Assembly (NCBI RefSeq): GCF_014805685.1 | Contig: NC_060906.1 | Location: 24,882,626 to 24,946,625 of the forward strand | Source of the DNA: Silurus meridionalis | Taxonomy: Eukaryota > Chordata > Actinopteri > Siluriformes > Siluridae | Length of the DNA stretch: 64,000 bases | Direction: 5' to 3' | Shown here: positions 40,460 to 51,489 of the stretch, one piece after another | Layout of the letters: the number at the start of each line of letters is the position of its first letter | How positions within the stretch are numbered: the stretch's first letter is position 1 | Program-made: the position numbers and the translations under genes | Notes under the pieces: model-generated | The model's input: only the letters and a program-made list of their open reading frames with translations | Told to the model about the DNA's origin: nothing | Databases searched by the model: none

Positions 40460-40710
40460 TTTGGTCTAGTGGTTAGGATGCAGCGCTCTCACCGCTGCGG
40501 CCTGGGTTCGATTCCCAGTCAGGGAACCCACCCCAGCCATTAGGGTTGCACAAGGCAGTGCACTCTGTGCTGGACCCAAGCCGGGATAAATGGGCAGGGT
40601 TGCATTAGGAAGGGCATTCATCGAAAAACATGTTCCAAATCGAACATGCTGATCACAATTACGGATGATCCGGTGTGGCGACCCCTAATGGGCGACGCCT
40701 AAAGAAAGTT
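40460..40710 (+). mobile_element. tRNA-Glu-derived SINE
   Basis: The head is a near-complete tRNA-Glu-like sequence with A box (GGTCTAGTGGTTAGGAT), anticodon loop CTC (GCGCTCTCACCGC) and B box (GGGTTCGATTCCCAGTCAG). The body ends GGCGACCCCTAATGGGCGAC with an AAAGAAAG tail, the usual form of a fish tRNA SINE. It is not a functional tRNA gene, because the stem ends are mismatched and it runs on into the SINE body. Confidence 0.8.
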
Positions 40711-40959
40711 ATTGTTTTGTTGCATGGCAGTTCTCGGGATCTGACCTCATGGAGATATCTGACCATTATTACAGACTCCACAAGAACTCTGAAAGTGTGC
40801 TGTTGTATCTGACACCAAGATATGAGCTGCAGATGAAAGCTGTTACTTCCATGGATAAGGCTTTTTCTCCTGCATGTCCCAAAGCTGCTTGTGATTTGGG
40901 GAATTTAGAGGCTGATTCATCACCTTAAATATCTTTGTCATTGTCCCCAAACCGTCCCT

Positions 40960-41245
40960 GAGAAATGTGTTGAATTGTGAAAACTACAGTCAAAGTCTGT
41001 TAAGAACTCGTCTTTCATGTCGAGGATGACTACTGGTGACAAACCTTGTGTGTACGACTACGACCCTGAGATGAAGCAACAGTCATCAAAGTCTTCACAC
41101 ATCATCTCCACGACCAAAAAGGTGAGAGAGGTCTACAGCTTGACCAAGTGCATCTTCATCTTCTTTTTCCACATTCATGTATTGTGCATTTAGAATTCAT
41201 CCCCAGGGACCAGACCATCAATAACAAGTTCTACTGCCAGATTTT
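40960..41245 (+). pseudogene. mariner-like transposase fossil, unit 3
   Basis: Translation reads TGDKPCVYDYDPEMKQQSS and, after a shift, LEFIPRDQTINNKFYCQ. These match the GDETWVY.YDPETK...HEF.P.GQT.N..FY region of mariner transposases. The copy at 56280-56420 shows the first part. It is highly decayed, with stops and frameshifts. Confidence 0.6.
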
Positions 41246-41829
41246 CAGTTGTTTGATGGAGGACATTCTGCAATGCAACTGGATCTGTGGTGCACTGGTG
41301 TCAAAACTTTTGGATACCTCGTAGGTGGTACATGTGAAAGTAACATCCATATGAACAGCAGGACAAGTTTTCAAGCAGAATGTGAACCCACACACGTGAC
41401 CATCCAAATTAAGCTTCTTAAGACCAGGCCACCTTCCTCCATTCCTCCATGGTCCAATTCTGACACTAACATGTCCATTGCAGGAGCTTTGTGTGGTGTT
41501 TGATGGTCAACATTGGGTCTCTGACCACTCAACTGTGTAGTCTGTGTGTTCTGGTCTCATTCTCTTAGACCCTGATACTTACAGCTGTATTCTGGAACAC
41601 ACCACAAAACCTGCTTTTTGGGAGATGATCTGACCCAGTTTTCAAGACATCACAAGCTGCCACCTGGTAAAGTTGCTCACATCCTTATGCTTATTCATCA
41701 ACCTTTAAATTTGATGTAGGAATCTAAACACAGTAGAACATTTGGTCTCCTTATAATGGAATTCTTTAATGATGACATGACCCTTGAGTGCTGCACTAAT
41801 AAAAATAAAGTAATACAAATCTATTAAAA
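41246..41829. other. Spacer between mariner fossil and block X
   Basis: Matches 56420-56920 (AAGACCAGGCCACCTTCCTC). It contains no recognisable gene. The 84-codon frame at 41249-41503 is partly the tail of the decayed mariner transposase. Confidence 0.45.
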
Positions 41830-42322
41830 GATAAACCTCCAGCATGTGAGATAGTAAACCTATGATTATAAGCTCCGCCCCCAAACCAGTCTACAAGCAG
41901 TCATGAGTTTGGACTCGAGAGTTGAGGCCGAGTGTGAAAATGTTCTTAAGACATTAATAGAAGTGTTAGTGGCTGCAGCAGTGTCTCTCATATGCAGGTG
42001 TTTCAGTTTAATAAAAACAGCATTGTGGTTTCTGAGTTTCTGAGACGGAGTGTTTCAGCACCTCACACTGACCTGCTTCATGCAAACTTCATTAGTGACT
42101 ATAATGAGAAGAATTTCAACTGCAGAATCCAGAATGAATACAGTTCATCACCTCCACACAATGAGTGTTAGCATTGGAATTTTCATTTCCTGTAACGAGT
42201 GTGTTGTAGTGACCTGCACATTCACACCAGTAGCAGAGATCCTTATCATACAATGGAAAAGTTTATGCAGATGCACATAAACATGACCACAAACACCCCC
42301 CTCCCCACATGTATGCTCACAT

Positions 42323-42353
<31 letters not shown>

Positions 42354-42640
42354 CACACACATATAGACACCACACATTTTTCACACTTTATATCTCTATA
42401 ATTAGACATCAAGAAGAACAAGCTTATATTAACCCACGTTACTGTTCTTTAAGAGTTCATGCTCCGCCCACATCAACTATCTAACCAATCAAGTTGAGTT
42501 AAATTTGAGTGATGTAAAGCTGCTCAAACCAGAACACACACTTCCACTGAACATGGATCCAGAGGCAATGCAGTTTTGAAAACAGAAATATTTCTACCAG
42601 GTTGTGATCAATTGAGAGTTAAAGCACAGATGATCTCATG
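41830..42640 (+). repeat. Conserved block X, copy 3
   Basis: Third copy of the 14865 block, with both short frames and the CCAATCAAG segment. Its (CA)n tract is at about 42316-42361. Confidence 0.5.
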
Positions 42641-43399
42641 AAAATTGATTTCATTAATTATTTATGATTTTAATTTTGGTTATTATTAAGCAGCGTATCT
42701 TCATGGATTTATACCTGCAAACATGATGTCATTGTGATATGTGATTTATATCTGTGTAGGCCAGCATGAGACATGCATATTGTTTAATGTGATGGTGATT
42801 ACAGTGATCCAGTCGTATGAAAGTGCAGTTTCATAAATCATGAAGGTTTTCTATAAACTCTGCTGGTCAGAACAACACTTTCCAGACCATCATAAAAATG
42901 GAAACTGGAAGTAACATGTGATGCCTGGATGGTGGCACACGCCCACTACAGGAAAAATGCTCTGAACACGACTGCAATGGTGCTGAATGGACAGCGGTGG
43001 TACATCACCAGTGTTGTAAAGAGACAAAAATCACATGTGAGAAGGGCGGGCTATGAAATGTGATTGGCGGCAGGCGGCTCAGCGAGGATGATGATGACTG
43101 CCAATCCCCAACATACCTTGGCCAAACTCCCTGAACCCACGACCGAGGATGCTGAACACACACATCTCTCACACACACACACTAAATGCACAACTACACA
43201 CACGCCCAAGTTCACCACCAAAAAATCTTAATAAATACTGTTTCCATGTGCTTGTGTTCAGACTGATGCAGCAGCGAGGTGCTACACTGGTGGAGAATAC
43301 GAGCATGAATACGGAACCCACCCTCAACCTCCCAAACCATGGACCCACTGTTGTAACACCTCCTAGAGACTAATCTCCAAGAAGATAACATGGAGTTGT
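42641..43399. other. Unit spacer
   Basis: Partly matches 16440-16700 and 59215-59400. The 74-codon frame at 43149-43373 is driven by (CA)-rich sequence. No gene was seen. Confidence 0.4.
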
Positions 43400-43760
43400 T
43401 CTTACTCATAACGAGAGCATCAGGACATGGAAGAACTGGACAAAGAAAAAAAGGCCAATACAAAGAACACTGTTTGGGAACTGGTGCCACTCTTTAACTG
43501 AGGGGGATCCCGAAAGACAGACTAAGGTATAACCTTTGTATCCAAATGTATGTTTGGTCTCTCCAAGCTGTTGTGGTTTATGCTGCGAACCTGGAAATGA
43601 TGGCCGTAAAACCAGAAGTGAGTGGAAGCTGGAGATGAAGATTGAGAGACAGCAAAAACTCCAGTTAAGCTCCAGCCTGAGCTCAGTAAAAAGTCCTGCT
43701 CCTAAACCAGCCTGAAATTGAGTTTTAAAATCACATACAATTGAATTAAATTGAGACATG
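43400..43760. repeat. Conserved block Z, copy 3 (divergent)
   Basis: Shares GGGGGATCCCGAAAGAC and GGGAACTGGTGC with the other Z copies. A minus-strand frame (43406-43759) keeps YKGYTLVCLSGSPSVKE, so part of the minus frame persists. The protein is not recognised. Confidence 0.45.
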
Positions 43761-44379
43761 TCACAGTCATAGAATGCACCGTTACCACAAATCAGTGTGA
43801 AATGTCTCTCTGTGAGATCTGCACTGGTCAGTTCTCAGGAATATTATTCTAAAATAGGAGCATCTCAGTGCTGATAACAGACCAGCATCCAGCTTCAAAC
43901 CATTAACAACAGTGATTGTGTGTCACTGTGTGTGTGCAGACGTCTGTCCATGTGACTCCTGTGTGCTTCTTGAACATCACATCTCAGGTTCTGTCCGTGT
44001 TTCCTGTTATAATGAGCTCCACTCTTCAGGGAATGTTTCTATTAGATTTGGGGGTGTAGCTGTGGGGATTAATGTTCATTCAGCTACAGAAGCTTTAGTG
44101 AGGTCAGAATGTTGAGAGACTGCGGCGGCTCCAGATTCAGTTTATACCGAAGCTGTTCAGTGTGTTTGAGAAGTTCAGGGTTTTTGTGCAGGACAATTGA
44201 GTTTGTCCACTTCAACCTTCACACACTCTCTTCATGCAGCTGACTTTGTGCACACGGGTTTGTCATGCTGGAACAGTGTTTAAATCTTTTTGTTCTAGTG
44301 ATAAAATAGTAAATCTGCAGCAAACAAACACTTTCTAATTCAAATTAAAATTTGATTGGTCACATACACATTCATACAG

Positions 44380-44501
44380 AGTACAACCAATCAAAATCAG
44401 ACCCCAGTTTCAAAGCATCCAATCAGAGGTGAGTCTGAATCTGCTTTTACACTGCACACACGAGTTCACTCCCTCACTATCACTTCATCTGAACAGGAAC
44501 A
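44380..44501 (+). promoter_or_regulatory. Proximal promoter of the plus-strand receptor gene
   Basis: CCAAT boxes at about 44386-44391 and 44419-44423, and CCCTCACTATCACTTCATC just before the start, recognisably related to the promoters of genes 1-4 in opposite orientation. Confidence 0.5.
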
Positions 44502-45593
44502 ATGATCTCACTCTTTGTAGCTCTGTGTCTCTTTACATCAGGTCAGTTAGATTTTGTATATTTTTATATAAAATACATTAAAAATGATAAAATAATTTCA
44601 GTATATATTTGTGTTTATTACTGACATGCAGATGTTCGGTTTTGTTTCAGTGAAACCTTCTAACATCAAGGAGCTTCAGGTTCAGAAAGTAACGTGTGGA
44701 GAAAGTGTTACTATAAAATGTGACTTGTCCAGTGATAATGTTTCAGTTTGGTATAAACAGGATTTTGGAAGTTCCTCAGATGGTAGTGAGACGAGCTCAT
44801 AGCCAAATCAGACCTGGTGAAGGATTTACAGATGGACGCTTCAGTATTAGTGATAATCAGTTTATTCTCACCATTAAAGACCTGAAAGAAGAGGATACAG
44901 GAACATATTTCTGTGCAGAAGTGCTGAAATCTTCACTAATCTTTGGATCTGGAACCCTTTTGATTGTTGAAGGTAAACAGTTTTACTCTGATAACCTGCT
45001 CCTGAACTCAAACTCATTCCAGATCAACACTTTATCTAGAATTCTCTCGAATTTCACACCACTGTTTATTTATAGTATTATTTTTACTAATTGATGTTAA
45101 AGCTGAGGAGATGAAACGACTTCCTCCGACTGTAACGCTGATGGAGAACGGAGACTCGCTCACACTCCAGTGTTCAGTACAAGAGTTTACTTCAAGCTGT
45201 GGAGACCAGAGTGTGTACTGGTTCAGACACGACTCAGAAGAATCTCCTCCAGGAATCGTTTACACTCATGGAGACGGCAGTGATGAGTGTAAGAAGAACT
45301 CTGAGGCTGGTTCTCCTCCACAGAGCTGTGTCTACACTCTCCCCAAGAGGAAGCTCCAGACCTCTGATAAGGGAACGTTCTACTGTGCTGTGGCTGCGTG
45401 TGGACAAATCCTCTTTGGGAATGGAACTGAAGTTAAAGAAGCAGGTGTGAATTTTAAAATGACTTTATTCTCCTGTGCAGGTTACAGAAGTACTGATCAG
45501 ATGCATGTGTTCTTGCTGCTCTCCATTATTAGAGTTGGAGTTTTTACCTTCATGCTCATTATCTTTACAATAATCCTTATAGTTTTAAAATGA
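44502..45593 (+). pseudogene. NITR with V and I domains, activating-type, V frame broken
   Basis: Four exons: 44502-44541 (signal peptide MISLFVALCLFTS), 44651-44972 (V domain), 45103-45444 (I domain), 45481-45593 (membrane exon). V shows IKCDLSSDNVSVWYKQDFG, then a shift near 44768, then FTDGRFSISDNQFILTIKDL, EEDTGTYFC and the J-like FGSGT. The V exon is 322 bp, not a multiple of three as phase requires, so it contains an indel. The I domain has the NITR pattern (SVYWFRHDSEESPPGIVYTH, SCVYTLPKRKL, FYCAVAACGQILFGNGT) with extra cysteines. The membrane exon (DQMHVFLLLSIIRVGVFTFM) has an intramembrane Arg and almost no tail, as in adaptor-dependent activating receptors. It could be functional if the indel is an assembly error; as written it is a pseudogene. 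Confidence 0.8.
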
Positions 45594-45643
45594 AGTTTAA
45601 AATAAACAATGTATTAATAGTAATTACAGTGGACATGATTTCT

Positions 45644-45649
<6 letters not shown>

Positions 45650-45690
<41 letters not shown>
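45650..45690. repeat. (GT)n microsatellite
   Basis: About 20 GT units shortly after the plus-strand receptor. Confidence 0.95.
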
Positions 45691-45692
<2 letters not shown>

Positions 45693-45941
45693 TATAGAGC
45701 ACCTGCACGTTTAAAGTGACTGTTTTAAAAAGCTTTATGTTATTATGTTCTAAATAATATTGCACATGTACTTGTAATGCACAGATGGATCTGTTCTTCA
45801 AAAATTTTTGAGCCAAAAAGTTTCAGTTTTTAATGCATTTTATTTACCTGCTTTTTGCTTCATTAAAATGTGCTTTTATTTGCAAATTTTCACATGTAAT
45901 ATACTGTTTCACATGTAATATATAGTATGCTGTTTCATTAG

Positions 45942-46006
45942 AATATAATATAATATAATATAATATAATATAATATAATATAATATAATATAATATAATA
46001 TAATAG
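45942..46006. repeat. (TAATA)n pentanucleotide repeat
   Basis: About 13 units of TAATA, nearly perfect. Confidence 0.95.
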
Positions 46007-46734
46007 GAATCTACACAGTTGCACGAACACAGTAGATGTATCTGGTCTGACCTTGGTGAACTCTTCTTGTAGAATTATGGACAAACACACTTGTCAGAGT
46101 TTCTACCATAATGCAGGCATGGATTCCTGATCACAGCACCCTGCACTATGATAATAACTGTTCAGATCCAGTCTCTTTCCCAGCTGAGTTGTTGCTCTTT
46201 AGCATAGTTTGATCTGGTATTCCAAAGGCTGGTCATACTGTGGCTGTCATTCCCCAGGAACTCCTTGACCACCACAGGAATACAAGTAGGAGTGATGCAG
46301 TACACATTCCCCCCTCACACCCCATAGTAATGTGGCCTGTTTGATACCACCTACAAATAAGCTGCTATAGAAATGTGGGTTTGTAAAGGTTTCCACTTCA
46401 CCTAACAGGTTAGTTCTGAACACATTGAGGTCAAGGGTCACTTCCTGACTGTATGATTCTTAAGCCATGCTTATGCTAACTTAAGTGTAAGGCATTGTGC
46501 TTTCTAGCATATACAGAGCCGCTTGCATGTTTTATGTTCCACAACCCTACTTTTGTTATTAAAGACTTTAACTCGCTGTTTGCATCTTTCCTCTGGGTCC
46601 TTCTTGCCAGTCACTGACAAAATAATCTGGCCCAAACTGCTCCCCAGAGATGCTCAGGTATTGAAAGTCTATCTAAACACCTTGGCTCAGGTCTCAGGTT
46701 TCCAAAGGCACCAGTTCCAAGAGCTGTTGTCGGC
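46007..46734. other. Spacer, possibly retroelement-derived
   Basis: I see no recognisable gene. The frame at 46523-46765 (LPRDAQVLKVYLNTLAQVSG) runs into a Gypsy gag-like remnant and may be part of the same fossil. Confidence 0.35.
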
Positions 46735-46955
46735 ATTCTGGGAGCTCAAACAATACCTGGTTTGATGCCACTAGACAGCCTAGACAGTCTGATCAACCTG
46801 GCCACCAGAATTGACCAGAGGATTTTGGAGCCCCTTGAAGAAAGGTGATCCTAACACCCAGAGCAGCCTGATCCTCAGACTATCACTGACAGAAAAGGAG
46901 AGGTGCCGATTTGAGGGGCTCTGCCTATATTGCAGGAATCAGGGCACATCACAGC

Positions 46956-46960
<5 letters not shown>
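46735..46960 (+). pseudogene. Ty3/Gypsy gag fragment with zinc knuckle remnant
   Basis: Reads LDSLINLATRIDQRI and EERXX-type linker, then LTEKERCRFEGLCLYC followed by RNQG. This is the end of a gag with the first half of a CCHC knuckle. A one-base loss after CAGGGC shifts the frame before the expected His. It is cut by the (TA)n tract at 46961. Confidence 0.6.

Positions 46961-47031
<71 letters not shown>
46961..47031. repeat. (TA)n microsatellite at the DIRS boundary
   Basis: About 35 TA units between a Gypsy gag fragment and the DIRS inverted terminal repeat. Confidence 0.95.
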
Positions 47032-47035
<4 letters not shown>

Positions 47036-47257
47036 TCCACGCTCTGAACCACGTGTGAAATCTGGCCAATAGGCAAGACGTGACGTCATAGGCAGGCGAC
47101 GTCGCGTGAACCAGTAGGCTACAAGATGGCTGTGCGGTGGTAGCAACATTAGTTTCTGCAAAGAGAGAAGGTAAGTGCCGCAGGGATGCAGGAAATGTGT
47201 GGCATGGAGACACAGTCTCGTTCCCTCGGGGAAGTGGGGTTACATACGTAACCTACA

Positions 47258-47425
47258 TTTACATTTACATTTGCGCCATTTAGCAGAGGCCCTTATCCAG
47301 AGTGACTTACAAAAGTGATTTGAGTCTCTAGTAATGAATAAATCTACACTGTTACGCAAGATTACAAACTTAATATAAATATAACTCTTGAATTCTACAA
47401 ACTTGGAAAGTGCTAATTTAGGTGT
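47258..47425. mobile_element. Short interspersed insertion inside DIRS
   Basis: Begins TACATTTACATTTACATTTG and carries GCCATTTAGCAGAGGCCCTT and ATCCAGAGTGACTTACA, a very common fish repeat. It separates GGTTACATACGTAACC-type DIRS sequence from the rest of the DIRS end. The right boundary is approximate. Confidence 0.55.
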
Positions 47426-47592
47426 TTCAGGACCTAAAGACGTTCCCCATTCGGGAACTTCGAGCTGCGTCGAAACGTTTTGGGAACGAGTGTCCAATCA
47501 TGCCACACTGACCAGACACTGCCAAATGTGTGAGGGCCTCGGCACCTACACGCAGGACAGAGGAGCCCGGAGTGGCATAAACCCAACAAAGG

Positions 47593-47841
47593 TCAGCGGG
47601 GTGGACCAGCTACAACAGGTTGTGTGGGAGCCGTAGGCACCTTAGGTACGTACCCAGGTTTCATATACAGAAACACTCTGGCAATGCCAGGGGCAATTCC
47701 AGGCGGGACGGGCCATGAACAGTGCCCGCGGATCCCGATCCTCTTTAGGGAGGAAATCTCCATAAGAAAGGCGGTCTTGACCGACAGGAAACCAAGGGCC
47801 ACTTCAGCCAATGGTTTAAAGGGGGGCTCGTGAAGTCTCAC
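47593..47841 (-). pseudogene. DIRS tyrosine recombinase fragment
   Basis: Reads LKPL-like FKPLAEVALGFLSVKTAFLM, SSLKRIGI and GYVPKVPTAPTQPVV, matching the region of DIRS recombinases just before the catalytic Arg (S-x-K-R). Catalytic His-x-x-Arg and Tyr are not seen, so only a fragment remains. Confidence 0.6.
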
Positions 47842-48066
47842 GGGTCACAAACAGATCCACCTGTGCTCTGTAGAACCTGCTCCACTACCTCGGGGTGGAG
47901 TTGCCATTCCCCAGGCCTCGGCCATTGTCTCGACAGGGCGTCTGCTCTGACATTCAACTGTCCCAGGATGTAAATGGCTCTCATTGAGTAGAGTTTGACC
48001 TGAGACCACAGGAGGACCACAGCCAATCATGACCGCTCCCCACCCCGTGAGGGAAGCGTCCGTCAT
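47838..48066 (-). pseudogene. DIRS RNase H fragment
   Basis: Starts TDASLTGWGAVMIG, the Asp-containing RNase H motif of DIRS elements. A second frame carries LNVRADALSRQWPRPGEWQL, the usual RNase H C-terminal motif. The two frames are offset by a frameshift. Confidence 0.7.
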
Positions 48067-48092
48067 AAGTGTTACGCGACGACAAGAAGTCC

Positions 48093-48836
48093 CTAAGATG
48101 GGGCCTCAGGACAGAAACATTGGGTCCTTCCACACATCCAGGGCTTGAAGGCCAGAAAAGTGGTTCTCTGTATTGGATAAAGTACACTCTTCCCGGCGTT
48201 CAGTCTGAACCCCAGTTCCGTCATGCAGGCGAGAATGACATCTTGATGCGGAACTGCCTGGTGTATTGAATGAGCCAATATCAAACAATCGTCAATATAA
48301 TTCAAAATGCAGATGCACTGGAGCCGCAGTGGTGTCAGTGCTGTGTTCATGCACTTTGTGAAGGTACGGGGTGAGAGTGCTAGGCCGAACGGGAGGACCA
48401 ATATTGGTAAGCTTTGCCACAAAAGCAACCTCAGGAACCTCCTGTGTGTGGGAAGGATAGCCACGTTGGAGCATGCGTCCTTTAGATCTAACATGACAAA
48501 CCAGTCCTTGGACTTGATCTGAGACACGACCTCTTTGAGAGTGAGTATCCTGAACCCGAGCCTCACAAGTGAATGGTTCAAGGAGTAGAGATGTAGAATT
48601 GGATGCAACCCGCCATCCTTCTTCTCGGAACAACGAAGTACGGGCTGTAGTAGCCTGACTCTATAAACCGAGGAGGAGGGAACCACCTCGATGGCCCATT
48701 TTGTCAGGAGTGTACGCACCCCCTGTTCCAGGACCAGAGCCTGCTTGGGTCCCACCAGGGTGGAATCCCATTGAACCGGGGAAGAGAAGACCCGAACTGA
48801 ATCGTGTACCCCTTCTCTACAGTACGCAGGACTCAC
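48093..48836 (-). pseudogene. DIRS reverse transcriptase
   Basis: 247 codons: KKDGGLHPILHLYSLNHSL, FVMLDLKDACSNVAI (first catalytic Asp), LPFGLALSPRTFTKCM and ICILNYIDDCLILAH (YIDD catalytic pair), LGFRLNAGKSVL. The motif order and spacing are of DIRS type. Substitutions such as DACSNV for the usual aromatic pattern suggest decay, though the frame is open. Confidence 0.8.
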
Positions 48837-49751
48837 CGAGAGACGTCTGGCAGCCCTCCCAGACTGACAGAAAGTTCCACAGGGGAACCAACCCCTTCGA
48901 GGCTAACCTCTGACCCACTCAGAGCGGCTGGAGTGGTGCTCTGCAGCTGATGACACCTCCTGAGCAGCGATTGTTTCGTCGGAATTACAGAGAGTGAACC
49001 GCTGGAGGAAAGGTGCGCCCTGAAACATGTCCTGTGGCAGGGCTAGCAGACCGTCCTCCTGAACCCGAATGGCTGAGGCAGCCTACTGTGGCCGTTGAAC
49101 CCTCCTGAGAGGCGGTGGGTCTCCCCCATCCAGAACAAACTTTCGGGCGGAAATAGAGGGAGTTAACCACTGGAGGGAGGCTGCGTCCTGAAACAAATCC
49201 TGTGGCTGGGCCGACAGACCGATGTGAGCCTTCAGGACTTATACACCATGGCTTGTTTATTTAGAGGCAAGGACAATCCTCAGGTTGGCCTACTTGGGCT
49301 TAAAGCATCACCAGGGGCCCCTAGGACCTCCCCGAGCTGAGCAGCCCCACTGGAGTGGTGAGGAAGTACCATTGAAATGTCGCTGAGGTCTTCTGAACCC
49401 GCCAGCAATCGCCCTTACCTACAGCGTCACCAGATCAGGCCAGGAGGGGCCACCGTGGTGCTCAGAAGAAAGCCCTCACCATCTCTCATAGCAGACCAGC
49501 CTGGTATGCCAGCAACACACTCATCATGTGGAGGCAACCCGCAGCCTGACTTGCCATGTAGCCCTACCTACCAGCGCCAAAGTGGCTCTTTGTGGGCAAA
49601 CTTTAATCAAAACAACTCTTGGGGAGAGATAGCTAGCTAGCGTCTTTTCCACAAGGCATCGTCCCGTAGACGCACTACTTAGCCCCAACTACATTCGCGC
49701 ACAGCAAGAAACATTGGGAAAAGCACGTGCCGCACACGGGTCTCCCAAGAC

Positions 49752-50099
49752 TTATACACCTCGGTGTGCAGGTTGGGGAAGGCACTGACGCTGTGACACG
49801 GGGTGCAGGAAGCGCTCATCCAGCTCACTGGATACGTGCTGCTTCTGCTTCATGACCGGCCAAGCTAGATCCAGCTTGGACACGGCCCGTGTCTTGACCT
49901 GGAGGAGCTCCTTGTACAGCACAGGCTGTGAGGAGTCCACAGGCTCGCTAACATCCATTATCGTATCCTCCTCTGAGAGAGAGACATGTAATGCCATGCC
50001 TCTCGCACTTGGAGAAGAAGCAGCTGCCAGCCAACTTGGAGGAAGAAATACGGAGCACCGCGTTACACGCACCGGGAGAAGGAACTGCAGATCGAGCAC
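49752..50099 (-). pseudogene. DIRS Gag-like fragment
   Basis: Contains MALHVSLSEEDTIMDVSEPV and KELLQVKTRAVSKLDLAWPV with DERFLHPVSQ, matching the acidic/LDLxWP region of fish DIRS Gag proteins. It is upstream (in minus sense) of RT as expected. Confidence 0.6.
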
Positions 50100-50400
50100 T
50101 CTCCCCAGGGAACGGAAGCTCGGCCAGCAGCCAGGAGCTCATAGCCACACGGCTAAAATGCTAATAGCCGATTCAAGAGCCGACTAAGCATGCTCCTAAG
50201 CTAAGCAAACAACATATTGGCTGAGTGTATCCCCCTGAAATGAAGCACGGCAAGCAGACAGAATTCTGCCTGCATGTAAGCTCATGACTGCACAGATAAC
50301 ATACACAAAGCGGCCAGATTTTACACGTGGTTCAGAGCGTGGACAACGCAGGGGCGTTCCCAAAGCATTTCGATGCAGCTCAAAGTTCCCGAATGGGGAA

Positions 50401-50868
50401 ATGTGTATTCTATATTTTCAGAAGTATTGGGTCACCTGATCTTTCCTGCTATATGTGGTTCTATTCAGATCTCATCCCTACTAAATACCTTTGGGATGAA
50501 TTTGAATGCTGACTGCACCCCAGGTCTCCTCACCTACATCAGTAAATTTCAGTCATTAAATGATTCATATTTACTAAACGGTTACTTTAAATGTCATTTC
50601 TTTCTCTGTTGTTTTGTACTTTAGGGTGAATTCAGACCTCACACAGTTAGAACACAGTCTCTAACACAGTTTGCAAAAATACTGCTATCAACATGCTACA
50701 TAATATTTAAAAGATATTTTTATTAATGAACTGCAGCTCTGTTTAATTTTAGACTGAGATTTTAACATAAATACATTTGGACTGTTGACGTGTCCTAAAA
50801 TAATTTAGTGCGAGATGTTGGCTAAAACATTCAGAAACCACAATGCTGTTTTTATTAACCTGAAACTT

Positions 50869-50906
<38 letters not shown>

Positions 50907-51065
50907 AGCTGCAGCCACTTACACTTCTACAAATGTGTTAAAAAGAGTTTCACACTTGACCTGAACTCTCATGAGTGCACACTAATGACTGTTTCTAGGT
51001 TTGTTTGGGGGGCCACTAAACCAAGACCACTAAAAGTGCACATCCCAAATTGGGTAAATGTTTAA
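50401..51065. repeat. Duplication-unit spacer, copy 4
   Basis: From about 50540 it matches 17515-17990 and 34975-35510, including a (GA)n tract at 50873-50905. No gene was seen. Confidence 0.5.
50873..50905. repeat. (GA)n microsatellite
   Basis: About 16 GA units. Confidence 0.95.
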
Positions 51066-51485
51066 ACAGTGTTGTGCTCGTTACTAAAAAATAGTAACTA
51101 GTTACAGTTACTCGTTAGTTCATTCAAAAAGTAACTCAGTTACTTTGTTGATTACTTACACCTGAAAGTAATGCATTACTGTTAAAAGTAACTTTTTAGT
51201 TACTTTTTTAAAGAACCTTCTTTAATGTTCCCATTAATGCCCTTTTATGCGTTATGGTTTATACAAACACAAAACTTACTTAAACACACAGTAATTTTGA
51301 AACACTATTTTATTGAAGTCAGAGCAGCACAAACTGAATATATCACAAGGATTTCTGAAATAAATAACAAAACAAGCTGAATAATATATTCACAATCAAA
51401 AACTAAAGTGGCTTCTGCTGTTGTGTTGAGCTCTTAAACATGTTCCTTTTAAAAGAAAGAGAAGCAGTGGAGAGAAATTAGTTGA
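51066..51485. mobile_element. hAT-like non-autonomous element, right end unclear
   Basis: Starts CAGTGTTGTGCTCGTTACTA and is rich in AGTAACTAGTTACAG and GTTACTTT motifs, the usual left half of a widespread fish hAT MITE. Unit sequence resumes near 51490 (CAACTGTGCACCTACAACAT, as at 2437). No coding sequence was seen. Confidence 0.55.
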
Positions 51486-51489
51486 TAAT

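Larger units (their letters stand above)
47035..50400 (-). mobile_element. DIRS-like retrotransposon with inverted termini
   Basis: The left end GTCCACGCTCTGAACCACGTG (47036-47056) is matched in inverted form by CACGTGGTTCAGAGCGTGGAC at 50320-50340. A second inverted pair is GTTCCCCATTCGGGAACTTCG (47442 region) and AAGTTCCCGAATGGGGAA (50383-50400). The minus strand encodes Gag, RT, RNase H and a tyrosine-recombinase fragment, the DIRS gene set, with split inverted ends instead of LTRs. All ORFs are degraded. Confidence 0.8.

Noticed and set aside
40460..40535. Functional tRNA-Glu gene
   Set aside because: The A box, CTC anticodon loop and B box are present but the sequence continues into a SINE body and the acceptor stem is mismatched, so it is a SINE head.
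45942..46006. CRISPR-like array or origin of replication at the TAATA repeat
   Set aside because: A simple pentanucleotide microsatellite in a vertebrate genome; no spacers and no associated genes.
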